From the NCBI GenBank assembly GCA_945861435.1, contig CAMAUX010000029.1:1-64000 (forward strand): a stretch of DNA of 64,000 nucleotides, in the 5' to 3' direction. This document shows, piece by piece, positions 19,122 through 27,681 of the stretch (the first letter of the stretch is position 1; every line of letters begins with the position of its first letter). The stretch is from Chthoniobacter flavus. Lineage in GTDB: Bacteria > Verrucomicrobiota > Verrucomicrobiia > Chthoniobacterales > Chthoniobacteraceae. The notes under the pieces are model-generated. The model ran no database searches and was not told where the DNA came from. It worked only from the letters and a program-made list of their open reading frames with translations. A program made the position numbers and the translations under genes.

Positions 19122-20465
19122 TCAGACAAGCTCGCGCAACGGGTTGCACCCAGGTTCCACGAGGTACTGGGGCCGGCCGGAGAGGTCGTTGAGAGTCGCC
19201 TTTGCAGCGTCGATGCCGAGGTGATGGTAGAGCGTCGAGAACACCTCGCCAAAACGCACCGGCCGCTCATCCGCCTCGCCGCCGAGACGATCTGTGGAGC
19301 CGATCACCTGTCCATGACGCAGCGCCCCACCGGCCATCAGCGCGCACGAGACGCGCGGCCAGTGGTCGCGGCCGCCGTTTTTATTGATCACCGGCGTGCG
19401 CCCGAACTCGCCCCAAACCACCACCGCCACATCCTTCTCCATGCCGCGGTCGCGCAGATCATCGAGCAGCGCGGTCAGTCCTTGGTCCAGCAACGGAAGA
19501 TCCTGGCGCAGCGCACCGAAATTGTCGCCGTGATGATCCCAGCGGCTGAACGCCACCGTCACCACCCGGGCACCCGCTTCCACGAGACGACGTGCCGCGA
19601 GGAAGTGCGTCATCAGCTTCGGGCCGCCGTCGTCCCGGTTCTTCGCATCCCCCTTGCCGTAGCGCTCCAAGAGCGCGGGGGATTCCTTGGAAACATCGAG
19701 CGCATCCAGGAGCTTGCTCGAGGTCAGCACCCCAAACGCCTGCTGGTTGAAGGTGTCGAGCCCTCCCATCAATCCGGATCCGTCCACATCGCGGCGGAAT
19801 TTGTCGAAGCCTTCAAGAAGCGCACGCCGATCCGCCAACCGATCCAAGGTCACCCCGTTGAGCGTCATGTCCTCCACCCCGCTGCCTTTGTTCGGCTGGA
19901 ACGGCGCGTGCCGCACACCAAGGAATCCGGGCTCACCGGAACGCGCCCACTCCATGTGCCCCATCTTCGGAGGCAGCCCCACGAAGGCCGGAACCGAAAG
20001 GTCCCGCTGCCCTTGAAGACTCGACACCACCGAACCAAACGCAGGCCACCCGCCCGGAGGCTGGTTTTTCTGCGAGCGCCCGGTCAGGCACTGGAAAGCG
20101 TCGTGCTGCACATCGCACTCCACCATCGAACGGATCAACGTGCAGCGATCCATCCGCTTTGCCAGAAGCGGAAGATGCTCCGAAATCTGGATCCCGGCCA
20201 CATTGGTCCCGATCGGGCGGAACTCCCCGCGGATCTCGCCCGGGGCATCCATCTTCAAGTCAAACATGTCCTGATGCGAAGGACCGCCCGGCAGGAAGAT
20301 CATGATGACGGACTTGGCCGAAGTGGCCGCGCCGCTCAAAGCCTGGGCTGCGAGCACACGAGGAAGGGAAGCACCGCCGAGCGCGAGGCCACCGATGCGG
20401 AGGAAATCGCGACGGGAAACACCATCGCAGAACCGGCCGCCTTTGCTGCCAGAGATCGTGATCAT
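19122..20465 (-). CDS. DUF1501 protein, Tat-type signal (second of a tandem pair)
   Basis: This 447-residue paralogue of the next gene downstream shares almost the same signal ([15 protein letters not shown]) and length. It also shares the C-terminal [18 protein letters not shown] motif and the [23 protein letters not shown] region. Its fold relation is to the alkaline phosphatase/sulfatase superfamily. The similarity along the whole length, including the signal, indicates a tandem duplication. It is the first gene of the putative five-gene operon; 221 bp separate it from the third DUF1501 gene. I set the start at the ATG at 20465, directly before the Tat region. Confidence 0.9.
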   Translation of the reverse strand: MITISGSKGGRFCDGVSRRDFLRIGGLALGGASLPRVLAAQALSGAATSAKSVIMIFLPGGPSHQDMFDLKMDAPGEIRGEFRPIGTNVAGIQISEHLPLLAKRMDRCTLIRSMVECDVQHDAFQCLTGRSQKNQPPGGWPAFGSVVSSLQGQRDLSVPAFVGLPPKMGHMEWARSGEPGFLGVRHAPFQPNKGSGVEDMTLNGVTLDRLADRRALLEGFDKFRRDVDGSGLMGGLDTFNQQAFGVLTSSKLLDALDVSKESPALLERYGKGDAKNRDDGGPKLMTHFLAARRLVEAGARVVTVAFSRWDHHGDNFGALRQDLPLLDQGLTALLDDLRDRGMEKDVAVVVWGEFGRTPVINKNGGRDHWPRVSCALMAGGALRHGQVIGSTDRLGGEADERPVRFGEVFSTLYHHLGIDAAKATLNDLSGRPQYLVEPGCNPLRELV

Positions 20466-20686
20466 GGGGGTGGTTTTCTGGGGAAAATAGAGTTGCCGGA
20501 GCCTCATGCCGCCGGGAACCTTTTTCCCCCACAAGAGTCAATCCGCGAGCCCGCCTTCTCTTTGAAGAGAATTCAGACAAAAATCCAACGCTGGAACGCC
20601 AGATGCGCCATTGATGGATAGGGACTTACAATCCAAGTCAGCATCCCGCTCGCCAGACACTACTCAAACGGGGCCCTGCGGCCCGT

Positions 20687-22111
20687 TCACACCCCCACCA
20701 ATTCGCGCAGCGCCAACCCGGAATCCGTCACCATCCGCGGGCGCCCGAGCGGGTCGATGAACTCGCTGGAAGGAGGAATCCCGAGCAGGTGAAAAATCGT
20801 CGCCGCAAGATCCGCCGGCCGCACCGGACGATCCTCGGGAACCCCGCCGATCCGGTCACTGGCACCGATGACCTGCCCGCCCGCAATCCCCGCACCGGCC
20901 AGCGCCACGGAGAACACCTGCCCCCAGTGGTCGCGACCCCCCGCCGCGTTGATCTTGGGGGACCGCCCGAACTCTCCAATCACAACCACAAGCGTTTCAT
21001 CGAGCAGTCCGCGGGCGGCAAGATCCTCGATCAGGGTCGCATAAGTGCGGTCAAACTGGGGGCACAGCACTTCACGAACCCGCTCCGCGTTCTTGGAATG
21101 CGTGTCCCAAAGCGGGTTGCCGACCGCGGTGTCGCCGGATTCGCGCGGCCAGTTCAACTGCACCATCCGCACTCCGGCCTCGATCAGACGCCGCGCCAGA
21201 AGTGCGCTCTGGCCAAACTTGTGGCGCCCGTACGCCTCGCGCACAGAGGCAGGCTCGCGGTCCATCTCGAACGCCTCGCGACTTTTCGCAGCATGCAGCA
21301 ATTCAAAAGCCTTCTGCTGGACCCGGCTGAAATCGGCAAGCCCCGCTCCTGAGACACTCTCAGCAAAGTGCCGGTCAAACTGACCAAGCAGATCCGTGCG
21401 CTCCTGCAACCGCAGTTCACTCACCTCCGCAGGACGACTCATCCCCTCGATATGCACTTGCGCCTCCCGCGGATCGCACCGCAGCACATGCGGATGCCAT
21501 GCCGCACCCATGAACCCGCCGTTCTGCCCGGGCCACGTGATGTTCGGGTTGTTGTGGATCGATTCCGGCAGCACCACCGAACCCATGGGCGAAGATACCG
21601 ACGGCTTCATCGCCCCCACAACGGATGCGATGCTCGGCCAGTCCGACACATCCGGCGGGACGCTCTCCGCCTTCGAAGAATGCCGGTAGCCCGTCAGCAT
21701 GAAATACCCACCCGCAGAGTGGCTGTTCACCTCGGTAGTCATCGATCGAATCACCGCCATCTGATGCGCCACCCGCGCCGTGTACGGCAACGTCTCGCAG
21801 AAATGCACACCCGGGACGGAAGTCGGGATCGATCCGAAGTTGCCTCGGATCTCCACGGGCGCCCCGGGCTTTGGATCAAACGTCTCATGCTGCGGTGGGC
21901 CACCGCTCAAAAAAATCAGGATGCACGACTTCGCACGTCCGAAGGATGGCACTGCAGGCCCAGACGCCGACGCGAGAACAGGCGTCCTCAGAAGCGATGA
22001 GAGCGAGACGCCCAGCGTGCCAAGCCCACCCACACGCAGCCATTCCCTGCGCGTGAATCCAAGGGATTCCACGGAGTGGCGAATAAGAGAACCTGAACCG
22101 GGGGAGTTCAC
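20687..22111 (-). CDS. DUF1501 protein, Tat-type signal (third, divergent paralogue)
   Basis: This protein of about 474 residues has a Tat-like signal with TRREWLRVGGLGTLGV. Its DUF1501 core includes LIFLSGGPPQHETFDPK, PGFLG-equivalent GFMGAAWHP, the QLNWPRE...WDTH segment and VIGEFGRSPKI...GRDHW. It is clearly more distant from the tandem pair than those are from each other. No ATG fits well before the signal; the frame can start at GTG 22111 or TTG 22123, and I chose GTG. It is divergent from the ferritin-like gene with about 170 bp between them. Whether it is co-transcribed with the operon 221 bp downstream is unclear. Confidence 0.88.
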   Translation of the reverse strand: MNSPGSGSLIRHSVESLGFTRREWLRVGGLGTLGVSLSSLLRTPVLASASGPAVPSFGRAKSCILIFLSGGPPQHETFDPKPGAPVEIRGNFGSIPTSVPGVHFCETLPYTARVAHQMAVIRSMTTEVNSHSAGGYFMLTGYRHSSKAESVPPDVSDWPSIASVVGAMKPSVSSPMGSVVLPESIHNNPNITWPGQNGGFMGAAWHPHVLRCDPREAQVHIEGMSRPAEVSELRLQERTDLLGQFDRHFAESVSGAGLADFSRVQQKAFELLHAAKSREAFEMDREPASVREAYGRHKFGQSALLARRLIEAGVRMVQLNWPRESGDTAVGNPLWDTHSKNAERVREVLCPQFDRTYATLIEDLAARGLLDETLVVVIGEFGRSPKINAAGGRDHWGQVFSVALAGAGIAGGQVIGASDRIGGVPEDRPVRPADLAATIFHLLGIPPSSEFIDPLGRPRMVTDSGLALRELVGV

Positions 22112-22283
22112 GCAGGCGGCCAAAAGCGGCCACTTCCACTCGAGGCAATCTGCTTCCTCCAGTCAAGCACCGAGACAGGACACGGACTCCGTCCACACCG
22201 TCCGCGGCTCCACGCATCCGATCCCCCGTACTCACAATCACGCCAAGGCGACCACCCTCGGCTCCGGCCCCGATTCAGCAGTC

Positions 22284-22802
22284 ATGCACGCGATATCTGA
22301 ACACGAAATAGCTGTCGGAGACCAGCGGGTCCCCATCGTTGACAAGGAGGAACTGGTGCGGTTGATGAATGGAGACCTGAGCCGTGAGTATCAGGCCATC
22401 ATCACCTACATTCAGTACGCCGCTTCGGTGACAGGTCCGTACAGGCAGGAACTCAAGGAATTCTTTGAAAAGGAAATTCCAGATGAACTGCGCCATGCTC
22501 GGTATCTCGCCGACAAGATCGCCACTTTCGGCGAGGTGCCCACCGTCGAACCAGAAACAGTCCTTCCGGAAACCGAGGCCAGACGCATGCTCGAGAATAT
22601 CTTCGAAGCCGAGCGGACAGCCCGCAATGCGTTCTCAGCGCGAACCGCCCAGGCCGAGGCTCTGGGCGAAGTGGGCCTGTCCAACCATCTCCAGCAGTTC
22701 GCCGACGACGAAGCGCATCACCTGGACGAAACCCTCAAGATGCTGCGCGGGTGGCCGCAGGAGCAGCCGACCATTTTGGAATCAGGGGAACAACTCGTCT
22801 GA
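22284..22802 (+). CDS. Ferritin-like di-iron protein (bacterioferritin-type)
   Basis: This 172-residue all-helical protein has the four-helix di-iron ligand pattern. Glu35 lies in the first helix (SREYQAIITYIQYA) and Glu68-x-x-His71 in the second (PDELRHARYLADKI). Glu residues 104/108 lie in the third and Glu143-x-x-His146 in the fourth (DDEAHHLDE). Such proteins oxidise and store iron or protect from peroxide. I took the ATG at 22284 because conserved sequence begins soon after; a longer frame upstream overlaps the opposite-strand DUF1501 gene. No strong ribosome-binding site precedes it. A haem-ligand Met for true bacterioferritin is not assured, so it may be a ferritin-like or Dps-like variant. 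Confidence 0.82.
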   Translation: MHAISEHEIAVGDQRVPIVDKEELVRLMNGDLSREYQAIITYIQYAASVTGPYRQELKEFFEKEIPDELRHARYLADKIATFGEVPTVEPETVLPETEARRMLENIFEAERTARNAFSARTAQAEALGEVGLSNHLQQFADDEAHHLDETLKMLRGWPQEQPTILESGEQLV

Positions 22803-22925
22803 GGCTGCGCCCATCCGATCTAGGAGCCGCCGGTCGGGCTGGGCTCAGAATGAAAATCTGAGAAATCCGATGTTGCCGGAGGAAGAGGCAGAACCCGGGT
22901 CGCCCCGCTCGGGCTCAGCCGAACT

Positions 22926-23339
22926 TTAGTTGAAGGTGAGGTTCTTCACCCCGGAGGCCGAGGCGGCGTTGAGCACGTCGATGATCCGCTCGTGCCGCGC
23001 ATCAGGCGCGGGCCGGATGATGACCGGATCCTTGTCACCGAAACTCTCAATGGCATTCTTCAACCAATCGCGCAGGGTGCCAAGCGAACGATCCGCTGGC
23101 GCCCCATAATTCTGGCTGTTCATGGAGATGGTACCATCACCGGCGATGTCGATAATGATTGGGGTCACCGCGCTTCCACCCGCGCCCTTGCCAGCGGGGA
23201 GGCTCATGTTGAGCTCTTTCTCCACAACCTTGGCGCCAGCGCTAGCCATGAAAAAGATCATCAGCACGAACACCACGTCGATCATCGGGGCTATCTGAAA
23301 CCCCATGTCTCCATCATCTGATCCAACTGATCCGGCCAT
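22926..23339 (-). CDS. ExbD/TolR biopolymer transport protein (second of two)
   Basis: This 137-residue protein has a short cytoplasmic N-terminus and the ExbD transmembrane helix. The conserved aspartate falls at its start (QIAPMIDVVFVLMIFF), and the C-terminal periplasmic domain closes with VLNAASASGVKNLTF. With ExbB it would conduct protons across the inner membrane and couple this to outer-membrane work. It lies 15 bp downstream of another ExbD gene. The pair may assemble as a heterodimer in the ExbB ring. Confidence 0.93.
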   Translation of the reverse strand: MAGSVGSDDGDMGFQIAPMIDVVFVLMIFFMASAGAKVVEKELNMSLPAGKGAGGSAVTPIIIDIAGDGTISMNSQNYGAPADRSLGTLRDWLKNAIESFGDKDPVIIRPAPDARHERIIDVLNAASASGVKNLTFN

Positions 23340-23354
23340 AGCGCAGTAAGTGGG

Positions 23355-23843
23355 TTATTTGCTTTCTTCCTTGTCCACCACGGAGAAGGTGACGTTGCTC
23401 ACGCCGTTGGCGCCTGCTGCTGAAAGGATGGTACGCAGATACTCATAACGCACCTCTTTGTCCGCCCGGACCAGCACCCGGAACTCCGGGGTTGCGGCGA
23501 GTTTGGTCACCAAAATCGGTCCAAGTTGATCCGCTCTCTCAAAAGCCGGCTGCCCATCAATTTCGATCGCCCCCGAGTTGGTGTTGCTGTTCCACAAAAC
23601 GTTGATCAACAACTGCCCCTCCCCAGCAGCCAATTTCTTCTTCTCCTTCGAATCCTTAGCCACGGGCAACCGAACATTCTCGTTTGTCTGCAGAACTTCA
23701 GTCGAACTGATCGACATGAAGAACACCAAGAGCACCAGAAGGATGTCGATCATCGGCGCGATCTGAAACTCCGGATCCTCCTCGGGAGGCAGGCGCGTCT
23801 CCGCCTTTTTTCCACCGCCACGACCGTGAGCGCTGCCAGACAT
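23355..23843 (-). CDS. ExbD/TolR biopolymer transport protein (first of two)
   Basis: This 162-residue protein is the longer of two adjacent ExbD-like proteins. It has a charged Gly/Lys/Glu-rich N-terminal tail (about 30 residues), then the transmembrane segment FQIAPMIDILLVLLVFF with its proton-relay Asp. A periplasmic domain follows, ending in ILSAAGANGVSNVTFSV. The periplasmic domain has an insertion compared with the second copy. It is 36 bp downstream of the ExbB gene and 15 bp before the second ExbD. Confidence 0.93.
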   Translation of the reverse strand: MSGSAHGRGGGKKAETRLPPEEDPEFQIAPMIDILLVLLVFFMSISSTEVLQTNENVRLPVAKDSKEKKKLAAGEGQLLINVLWNSNTNSGAIEIDGQPAFERADQLGPILVTKLAATPEFRVLVRADKEVRYEYLRTILSAAGANGVSNVTFSVVDKEESK

Positions 23844-23879
23844 ACGCCTTGGGAAAGTAACTCAGGAAACTGGCGCCAA

Positions 23880-24779
23880 TCAGGCAGCCCAATCCAACGT
23901 GGAACCGCAGTGCGGGCACGGATTCACTCCGGCCTCGACGCCCCCGTTGCAAACGGGACAGGCCGTGCTGAAAGCGACTGACATCTTGCGAGCTCCACCC
24001 AGAGGAGCACCGGGGCTGAAATTCTCGCCGATCTTCATCCCGTGAATCTCGTCGTGGTTGATGTCTTCCACCAAAGCACTAACCACGTCGTCAGCGTGCA
24101 CGATGCACGTCTGAGAGATGTTCCGAAACAGATAGTAGGAAACGAAAGCTGGGATCGCGATCCCAATGCCCGTCGCCGTCGCCAGCAGCACCTCACCGAT
24201 CTTTCCAGAAAGCGCGCGCGGATCGAAACCCGAACCGGACAACACCGCAAACGCACCCATCATGCCGATAACGGTTCCCAGCAACCCGATCATGGGCGCC
24301 ACGACCCCGATTACCGAAAGATAGCTGTTCCGGGTACGGAGCAGCGAGGCCTCGCGCAACGCCTGCGTGGTCAGGGCATCCTCCATGGACGTCTTCCCCT
24401 GCCCGAGGCGGTAAAGACCGGCCTTGAGAACGTTAGCTACATAATTCTTGTTGGCACCGCAGGTCACCCAAGCCTCCTGATAATTGCCCGAACTGATTTG
24501 CTGACGCAGCACATCGATCAGCGCCGGGGGAGCCAGCTTCGAGACCCGCAACTCAATCACGTTCTGGATGATCAAAGTCAGCATGATCATCGAGGTAATC
24601 AGAATGACCACCCAAACGGCCACTACACCGGCGCCACCGCTCAGAATCATATGCATGACGCTGTGGGAACCGGCCTCACCTCCGCCCTCTTCCTCAGCAA
24701 AACTCAGCACGGGCAGAAAGGTGAGCGCCAGAAACAAAAGCACTAGAGGAAGGGAACGAAACAGGCGGGAAGACTTCAT
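23880..24779 (-). CDS. MotA/TolQ/ExbB proton channel with a C-terminal zinc ribbon
   Basis: This 299-residue protein has a cleavable-looking signal (1-29) and three membrane segments typical of ExbB. The first is near 45-75, and the paired ones carry SYLSVIGVVAPMIGLLGTVIGMMGAF and ATGIGIAIPAFVSYYLF. The last 26 residues hold Cys274-x2-Cys277 and Cys288-x2-Cys291 (CPVC...CPHC), a zinc-ribbon signature that ordinary ExbB/TolQ proteins lack. By topology it should sit in the cytoplasm. It forms a unit with two ExbD genes downstream and a TPR gene upstream. The AT-rich 113 bp before it may hold its own promoter. Confidence 0.92.
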   Translation of the reverse strand: MKSSRLFRSLPLVLLFLALTFLPVLSFAEEEGGGEAGSHSVMHMILSGGAGVVAVWVVILITSMIMLTLIIQNVIELRVSKLAPPALIDVLRQQISSGNYQEAWVTCGANKNYVANVLKAGLYRLGQGKTSMEDALTTQALREASLLRTRNSYLSVIGVVAPMIGLLGTVIGMMGAFAVLSGSGFDPRALSGKIGEVLLATATGIGIAIPAFVSYYLFRNISQTCIVHADDVVSALVEDINHDEIHGMKIGENFSPGAPLGGARKMSVAFSTACPVCNGGVEAGVNPCPHCGSTLDWAA

Positions 24780-24804
24780 GTGGTCGTTGAGGGTTGAATG
24801 ATGT

Positions 24805-24832
24805 TCTTTATGCGAATGGATCAGGATTTCAA
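24805..24832 (-). promoter_or_regulatory. Possible sigma70-like promoter for the exbB-exbD-exbD genes
   Basis: Read on the minus strand, TTGAAA (24832-24827) and TAAAGA (24810-24805) are separated by 16 bp and lie about 25 bases before the exbB start. The surrounding 113-bp gap is unusually AT-rich for this window. The match is by eye only. Confidence 0.3.
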
Positions 24833-24892
24833 AACACCGTTTTTGAAAAAGTCGGGCAAGAGCAAAGATCCAAAATCTTTTTCAGGAAACAA

Positions 24893-25675
24893 TCAAGGAA
24901 CGGTGACTTTTTTTGCTATTAGCTCGTCCGCCCGCTCCTGAGCTAACGAAGCGGCCGATGCGTCTTGGGGAAACAGCGCCACCGTGCGCAGGTAACTTTC
25001 CAAAGCCGCGGAGAGTTCCCCCTCCTTCTCCCGAAGCTGCCCAAGCGCAAGAAACGCCTGCGAATAGATTCCAGCAGCCTCACGGGAAACTGCTTTGTCG
25101 GCGAGCGCCTTCTGCGTCACCTCCTCAAGCTTCCCCTTCACTGACGCCCCCTCACCCTTTGCCACCGCAATGCGAGCCATGCCGACCTCGGACTCCAGAG
25201 AGCCGCTGCCCGGATAATAAGCCTGCGCTTCCTTGTAAGTGTCCTCAGCACCCTTGAAATCCCCAAGACTGAGATACAAGCCCGCCATGGTGCTCAACGA
25301 CTGCCGAGCCCATAACACCGGAATGCCCCGGTACTTCTGCGCAACCGGACGAATCAACTGGATGGCCTTCTCGTGCTCCTTCGCCGCGACCAACTTCTGC
25401 GCCTGGGCCACCTCCGGAGGCACCGGCATCTCCACCGAGCGCACATTGCGCAGCGGCACACCAATCTGCCCGGTCCCCACGCTCACCATCATCGTCTGCC
25501 CCTTCACCTCGAGAATCTTCGCCTCGGTACGCTTCCCGTCGATTGTCGTATAAGCGTCGGCAAACACCCCTTGAACGCCCACAAGGCAAGATACAACGAC
25601 TCCAAGCAAAGAGCCCCAACTCGGGGTGTTGCTAAAATTAAGTTGTCGCTGGGGGAAAACGGCACGTAGGTTCAT
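24893..25675 (-). CDS. Exported TPR-repeat protein of the ExbB/ExbD cluster
   Basis: This 260-residue protein has an N-terminal signal or anchor (about 17-40, LLGVVVSCLVGVQGVFA). A short beta-rich domain (45-85, TTIDGKRTEAKILEVKGQTMMV) follows, and helical TPR-like repeats run to the C-terminus (SLGDFKGAEDTYKEAQAYYPGS; KEGELSAALESYLRTVALFPQD). TPR proteins beside ExbB/ExbD pairs are frequent in this superphylum and probably form a periplasmic partner. The start at 25675 is the Met before the signal; a longer frame overlaps the divergent PpiD-like gene. It is 113 bp upstream of exbB. Confidence 0.8.
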   Translation of the reverse strand: MNLRAVFPQRQLNFSNTPSWGSLLGVVVSCLVGVQGVFADAYTTIDGKRTEAKILEVKGQTMMVSVGTGQIGVPLRNVRSVEMPVPPEVAQAQKLVAAKEHEKAIQLIRPVAQKYRGIPVLWARQSLSTMAGLYLSLGDFKGAEDTYKEAQAYYPGSGSLESEVGMARIAVAKGEGASVKGKLEEVTQKALADKAVSREAAGIYSQAFLALGQLREKEGELSAALESYLRTVALFPQDASAASLAQERADELIAKKVTVP

Positions 25676-25754
25676 GCGCTTTTTCGGGGTGGGACATCCT
25701 AAGTCTCGGCCCGACTCAAAAGCAACACCGAAACCTCCGTCCGCCTCACTCCCC

Positions 25755-27251
25755 ATGGTCAACCTCATGCGCAAGTACCAGCAGAGCATCATGCTCCTGG
25801 TCACCGCCGTAGTCATCGTTTCTTTTGTCTGGTTCTACAACGGCCAGAAGACGCAACGCAGCGCCGTCGACCGGGTGGCCGGAATCTACGGACAAAATGT
25901 CACAATGGCCCAATTTCAGAGGGAGTACCGCAAGTTCAGCTTGGGGCAGTTCCTCGGGATGTTCGACCTCCTCGGCGCTCTCGTCGGCAACGAAGCCCGC
26001 ACCGAATCGCAGGCCGTCGACAACTACGTATTCAACACCATCATCCTCCGACACGAAGCAGAGGCCCTCGGCATCGCCCCCTCCGACAAGGAGGTTGCCA
26101 ACGCCATCATGCAGATGCCGAGCTTCCAAACCAACGCCGCCTTCGACAACGCGAAGTACAAGGATTTCCTCGCGCGCATCCTGCCAAGGGGCCTCACCAA
26201 CGAACAGGTCGAGGAAATCGTCCGGGACGACCTTCGCCTCCAGAAGATCAAGCGCCTCCTAAGCGCCACCATGGGCGCCACCCCCACCGAAGTCCGCAGC
26301 CTCTTTGAACGCCAGCATCAGAAAAGCGAGGTCAGCTTCGTGCGATTCAAGACTGAGGACTTCTCCAAGGCAGTCCAGATCAGCGATGCAGACGTGAAAA
26401 AACTCTTCGAGGAACGCAAGGCAGGCCTCAACTCCGAGGAACTCCGGAAAGTCAAACTTGTCGCATTCACCTTGGAAAAGCAGGAGAAACCCCTCGCAGG
26501 CAAGGAACGCGCCACCGCACTCTCCAAACTCGGCGAACGCGCCCAAGAGTTCACCGTAGCGATGACGGAGAAAGACGCAAAATTCGATGCCGTCGCGGAA
26601 AAGTTCGGGGTCAAGGTCACCCAAACCGAATCCTTCGCCGCAGACGCGCTCCCTATGGAGCTGGGCGTTTCCCCGCAGGTCGGTCAGGCTGTCTTCCATC
26701 TCACCACCGAGCAACCCCACAGCGATGTGCTCACAGGCGACACCGGGTACTTTGTTGTAGAACTGGCCGGCATCACCCCAGCCAGACCGCTCACCCTGGA
26801 GGAAGCCAAACCCAAACTCGAAACACAACTGCGCGACGAACGCACCCGCGAGTCCCTCGAACTCAAGGTCAACGGGACGCGCGCCAAACTCGCCGAATCC
26901 CTCAAGGCGGGAAAACCCTTTGCTGAAGCTGTCGAAGCTGCAGGTCTCAAAGCAGAATCCCTCCCGGCATTCTCCATGGCGGAACCGCCCAAGTCCGAGG
27001 CACCCGAAGTGAGGATGGTCGCCGGACGCTCATTCGACCTGAAGGAAGGCGAACTCAGCGAGCCCATCCCCCTCAGCGATGGAAGCGCCCTTGTTTGCGT
27101 TCAGAAACGCTTGCCGATCGACGAACAGAAGCTCGAACAGGAAAAGACCGGCCTCTCAGAGAACATCATCCGCGGCAAGCAGTCCGCCGCACTCGAACTC
27201 TGGATCAAGGAACGCCGCGGCCTCGCCAAGGTGGACTCCGGCCGGAGCTGA
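25755..27251 (+). CDS. Membrane-anchored SurA/PpiD-like periplasmic chaperone
   Basis: This 498-residue protein has a short cytoplasmic start, one transmembrane helix (about 12-31, LLVTAVVIVSFVWFY) and a periplasmic body. The body opens with a SurA-type chaperone domain (VAGIYGQNVTMAQFQREY ... IILRHEAEALGIAPSDKEV). Parvulin-type isomerase sequence is not obvious; the central part resembles the degenerate PPIase region of PpiD. It should assist folding of exported proteins. The start at 25755 is supported by the anchor position; an upstream in-frame start would overlap the divergent TPR gene. A TPR gene follows after 12 bp and metG after that. Confidence 0.85.
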   Translation: MVNLMRKYQQSIMLLVTAVVIVSFVWFYNGQKTQRSAVDRVAGIYGQNVTMAQFQREYRKFSLGQFLGMFDLLGALVGNEARTESQAVDNYVFNTIILRHEAEALGIAPSDKEVANAIMQMPSFQTNAAFDNAKYKDFLARILPRGLTNEQVEEIVRDDLRLQKIKRLLSATMGATPTEVRSLFERQHQKSEVSFVRFKTEDFSKAVQISDADVKKLFEERKAGLNSEELRKVKLVAFTLEKQEKPLAGKERATALSKLGERAQEFTVAMTEKDAKFDAVAEKFGVKVTQTESFAADALPMELGVSPQVGQAVFHLTTEQPHSDVLTGDTGYFVVELAGITPARPLTLEEAKPKLETQLRDERTRESLELKVNGTRAKLAESLKAGKPFAEAVEAAGLKAESLPAFSMAEPPKSEAPEVRMVAGRSFDLKEGELSEPIPLSDGSALVCVQKRLPIDEQKLEQEKTGLSENIIRGKQSAALELWIKERRGLAKVDSGRS

Positions 27252-27263
27252 GTCACACCGCCC

Positions 27264-27650
27264 ATGACACTGCCTGCTGACGTCGAGGCGTTGTTCGACG
27301 CGGCCAACGACGACCTCGCGCTCGGCGAACTAGACGCCGCCGCCCTGAAGTACGCCCGCTGCACGGAACTCGCACCCGACTTCTTCGACGCCTGGCACGC
27401 CCTCGGCATGGCGCTCATGAAGCTCGGACGTTTTCCAGAGGCCATCACCGCCGGCCTGCGCACCGTCGAACTCAGCCCCAACGACCAGCTCGCATGGTCC
27501 AGCCTCTCGCTCTTCTACGTCCGCAACCAGCAGATCCGCGAGGCGGAGGCTGCCGGCGCAAAAGCCAAAATCCTCGGATGGGGCGGAAAAATCAAAAAGC
27601 CCACCGACCAACCTAAGGACCTGCCGCCACCGAGCAACGGCATTGCCTAA
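27264..27650 (+). CDS. Small tetratricopeptide-repeat protein
   Basis: This 128-residue cytoplasmic protein consists of about two and a half TPR units (ALGELDAAALKYARCTELAPDF; KLGRFPEAITAGLRTVELSPND). A basic Pro/Gly-rich tail follows. TPRs bind partner proteins; no partner is evident. It is 12 bp after the PpiD-like gene and 31 bp before the metG start, so it is probably part of that operon. Confidence 0.82.
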   Translation: MTLPADVEALFDAANDDLALGELDAAALKYARCTELAPDFFDAWHALGMALMKLGRFPEAITAGLRTVELSPNDQLAWSSLSLFYVRNQQIREAEAAGAKAKILGWGGKIKKPTDQPKDLPPPSNGIA

Positions 27651-27681
27651 TTCATTAGCGCCACACAACTTCTGCACTCCC

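Noticed and set aside
22800-22925. Hairpin terminator after the ferritin-like gene
   Set aside because: Only short stems (CTCAGA/TCTGAG and CCCG/CGGG) without T-runs were found, too weak to annotate.
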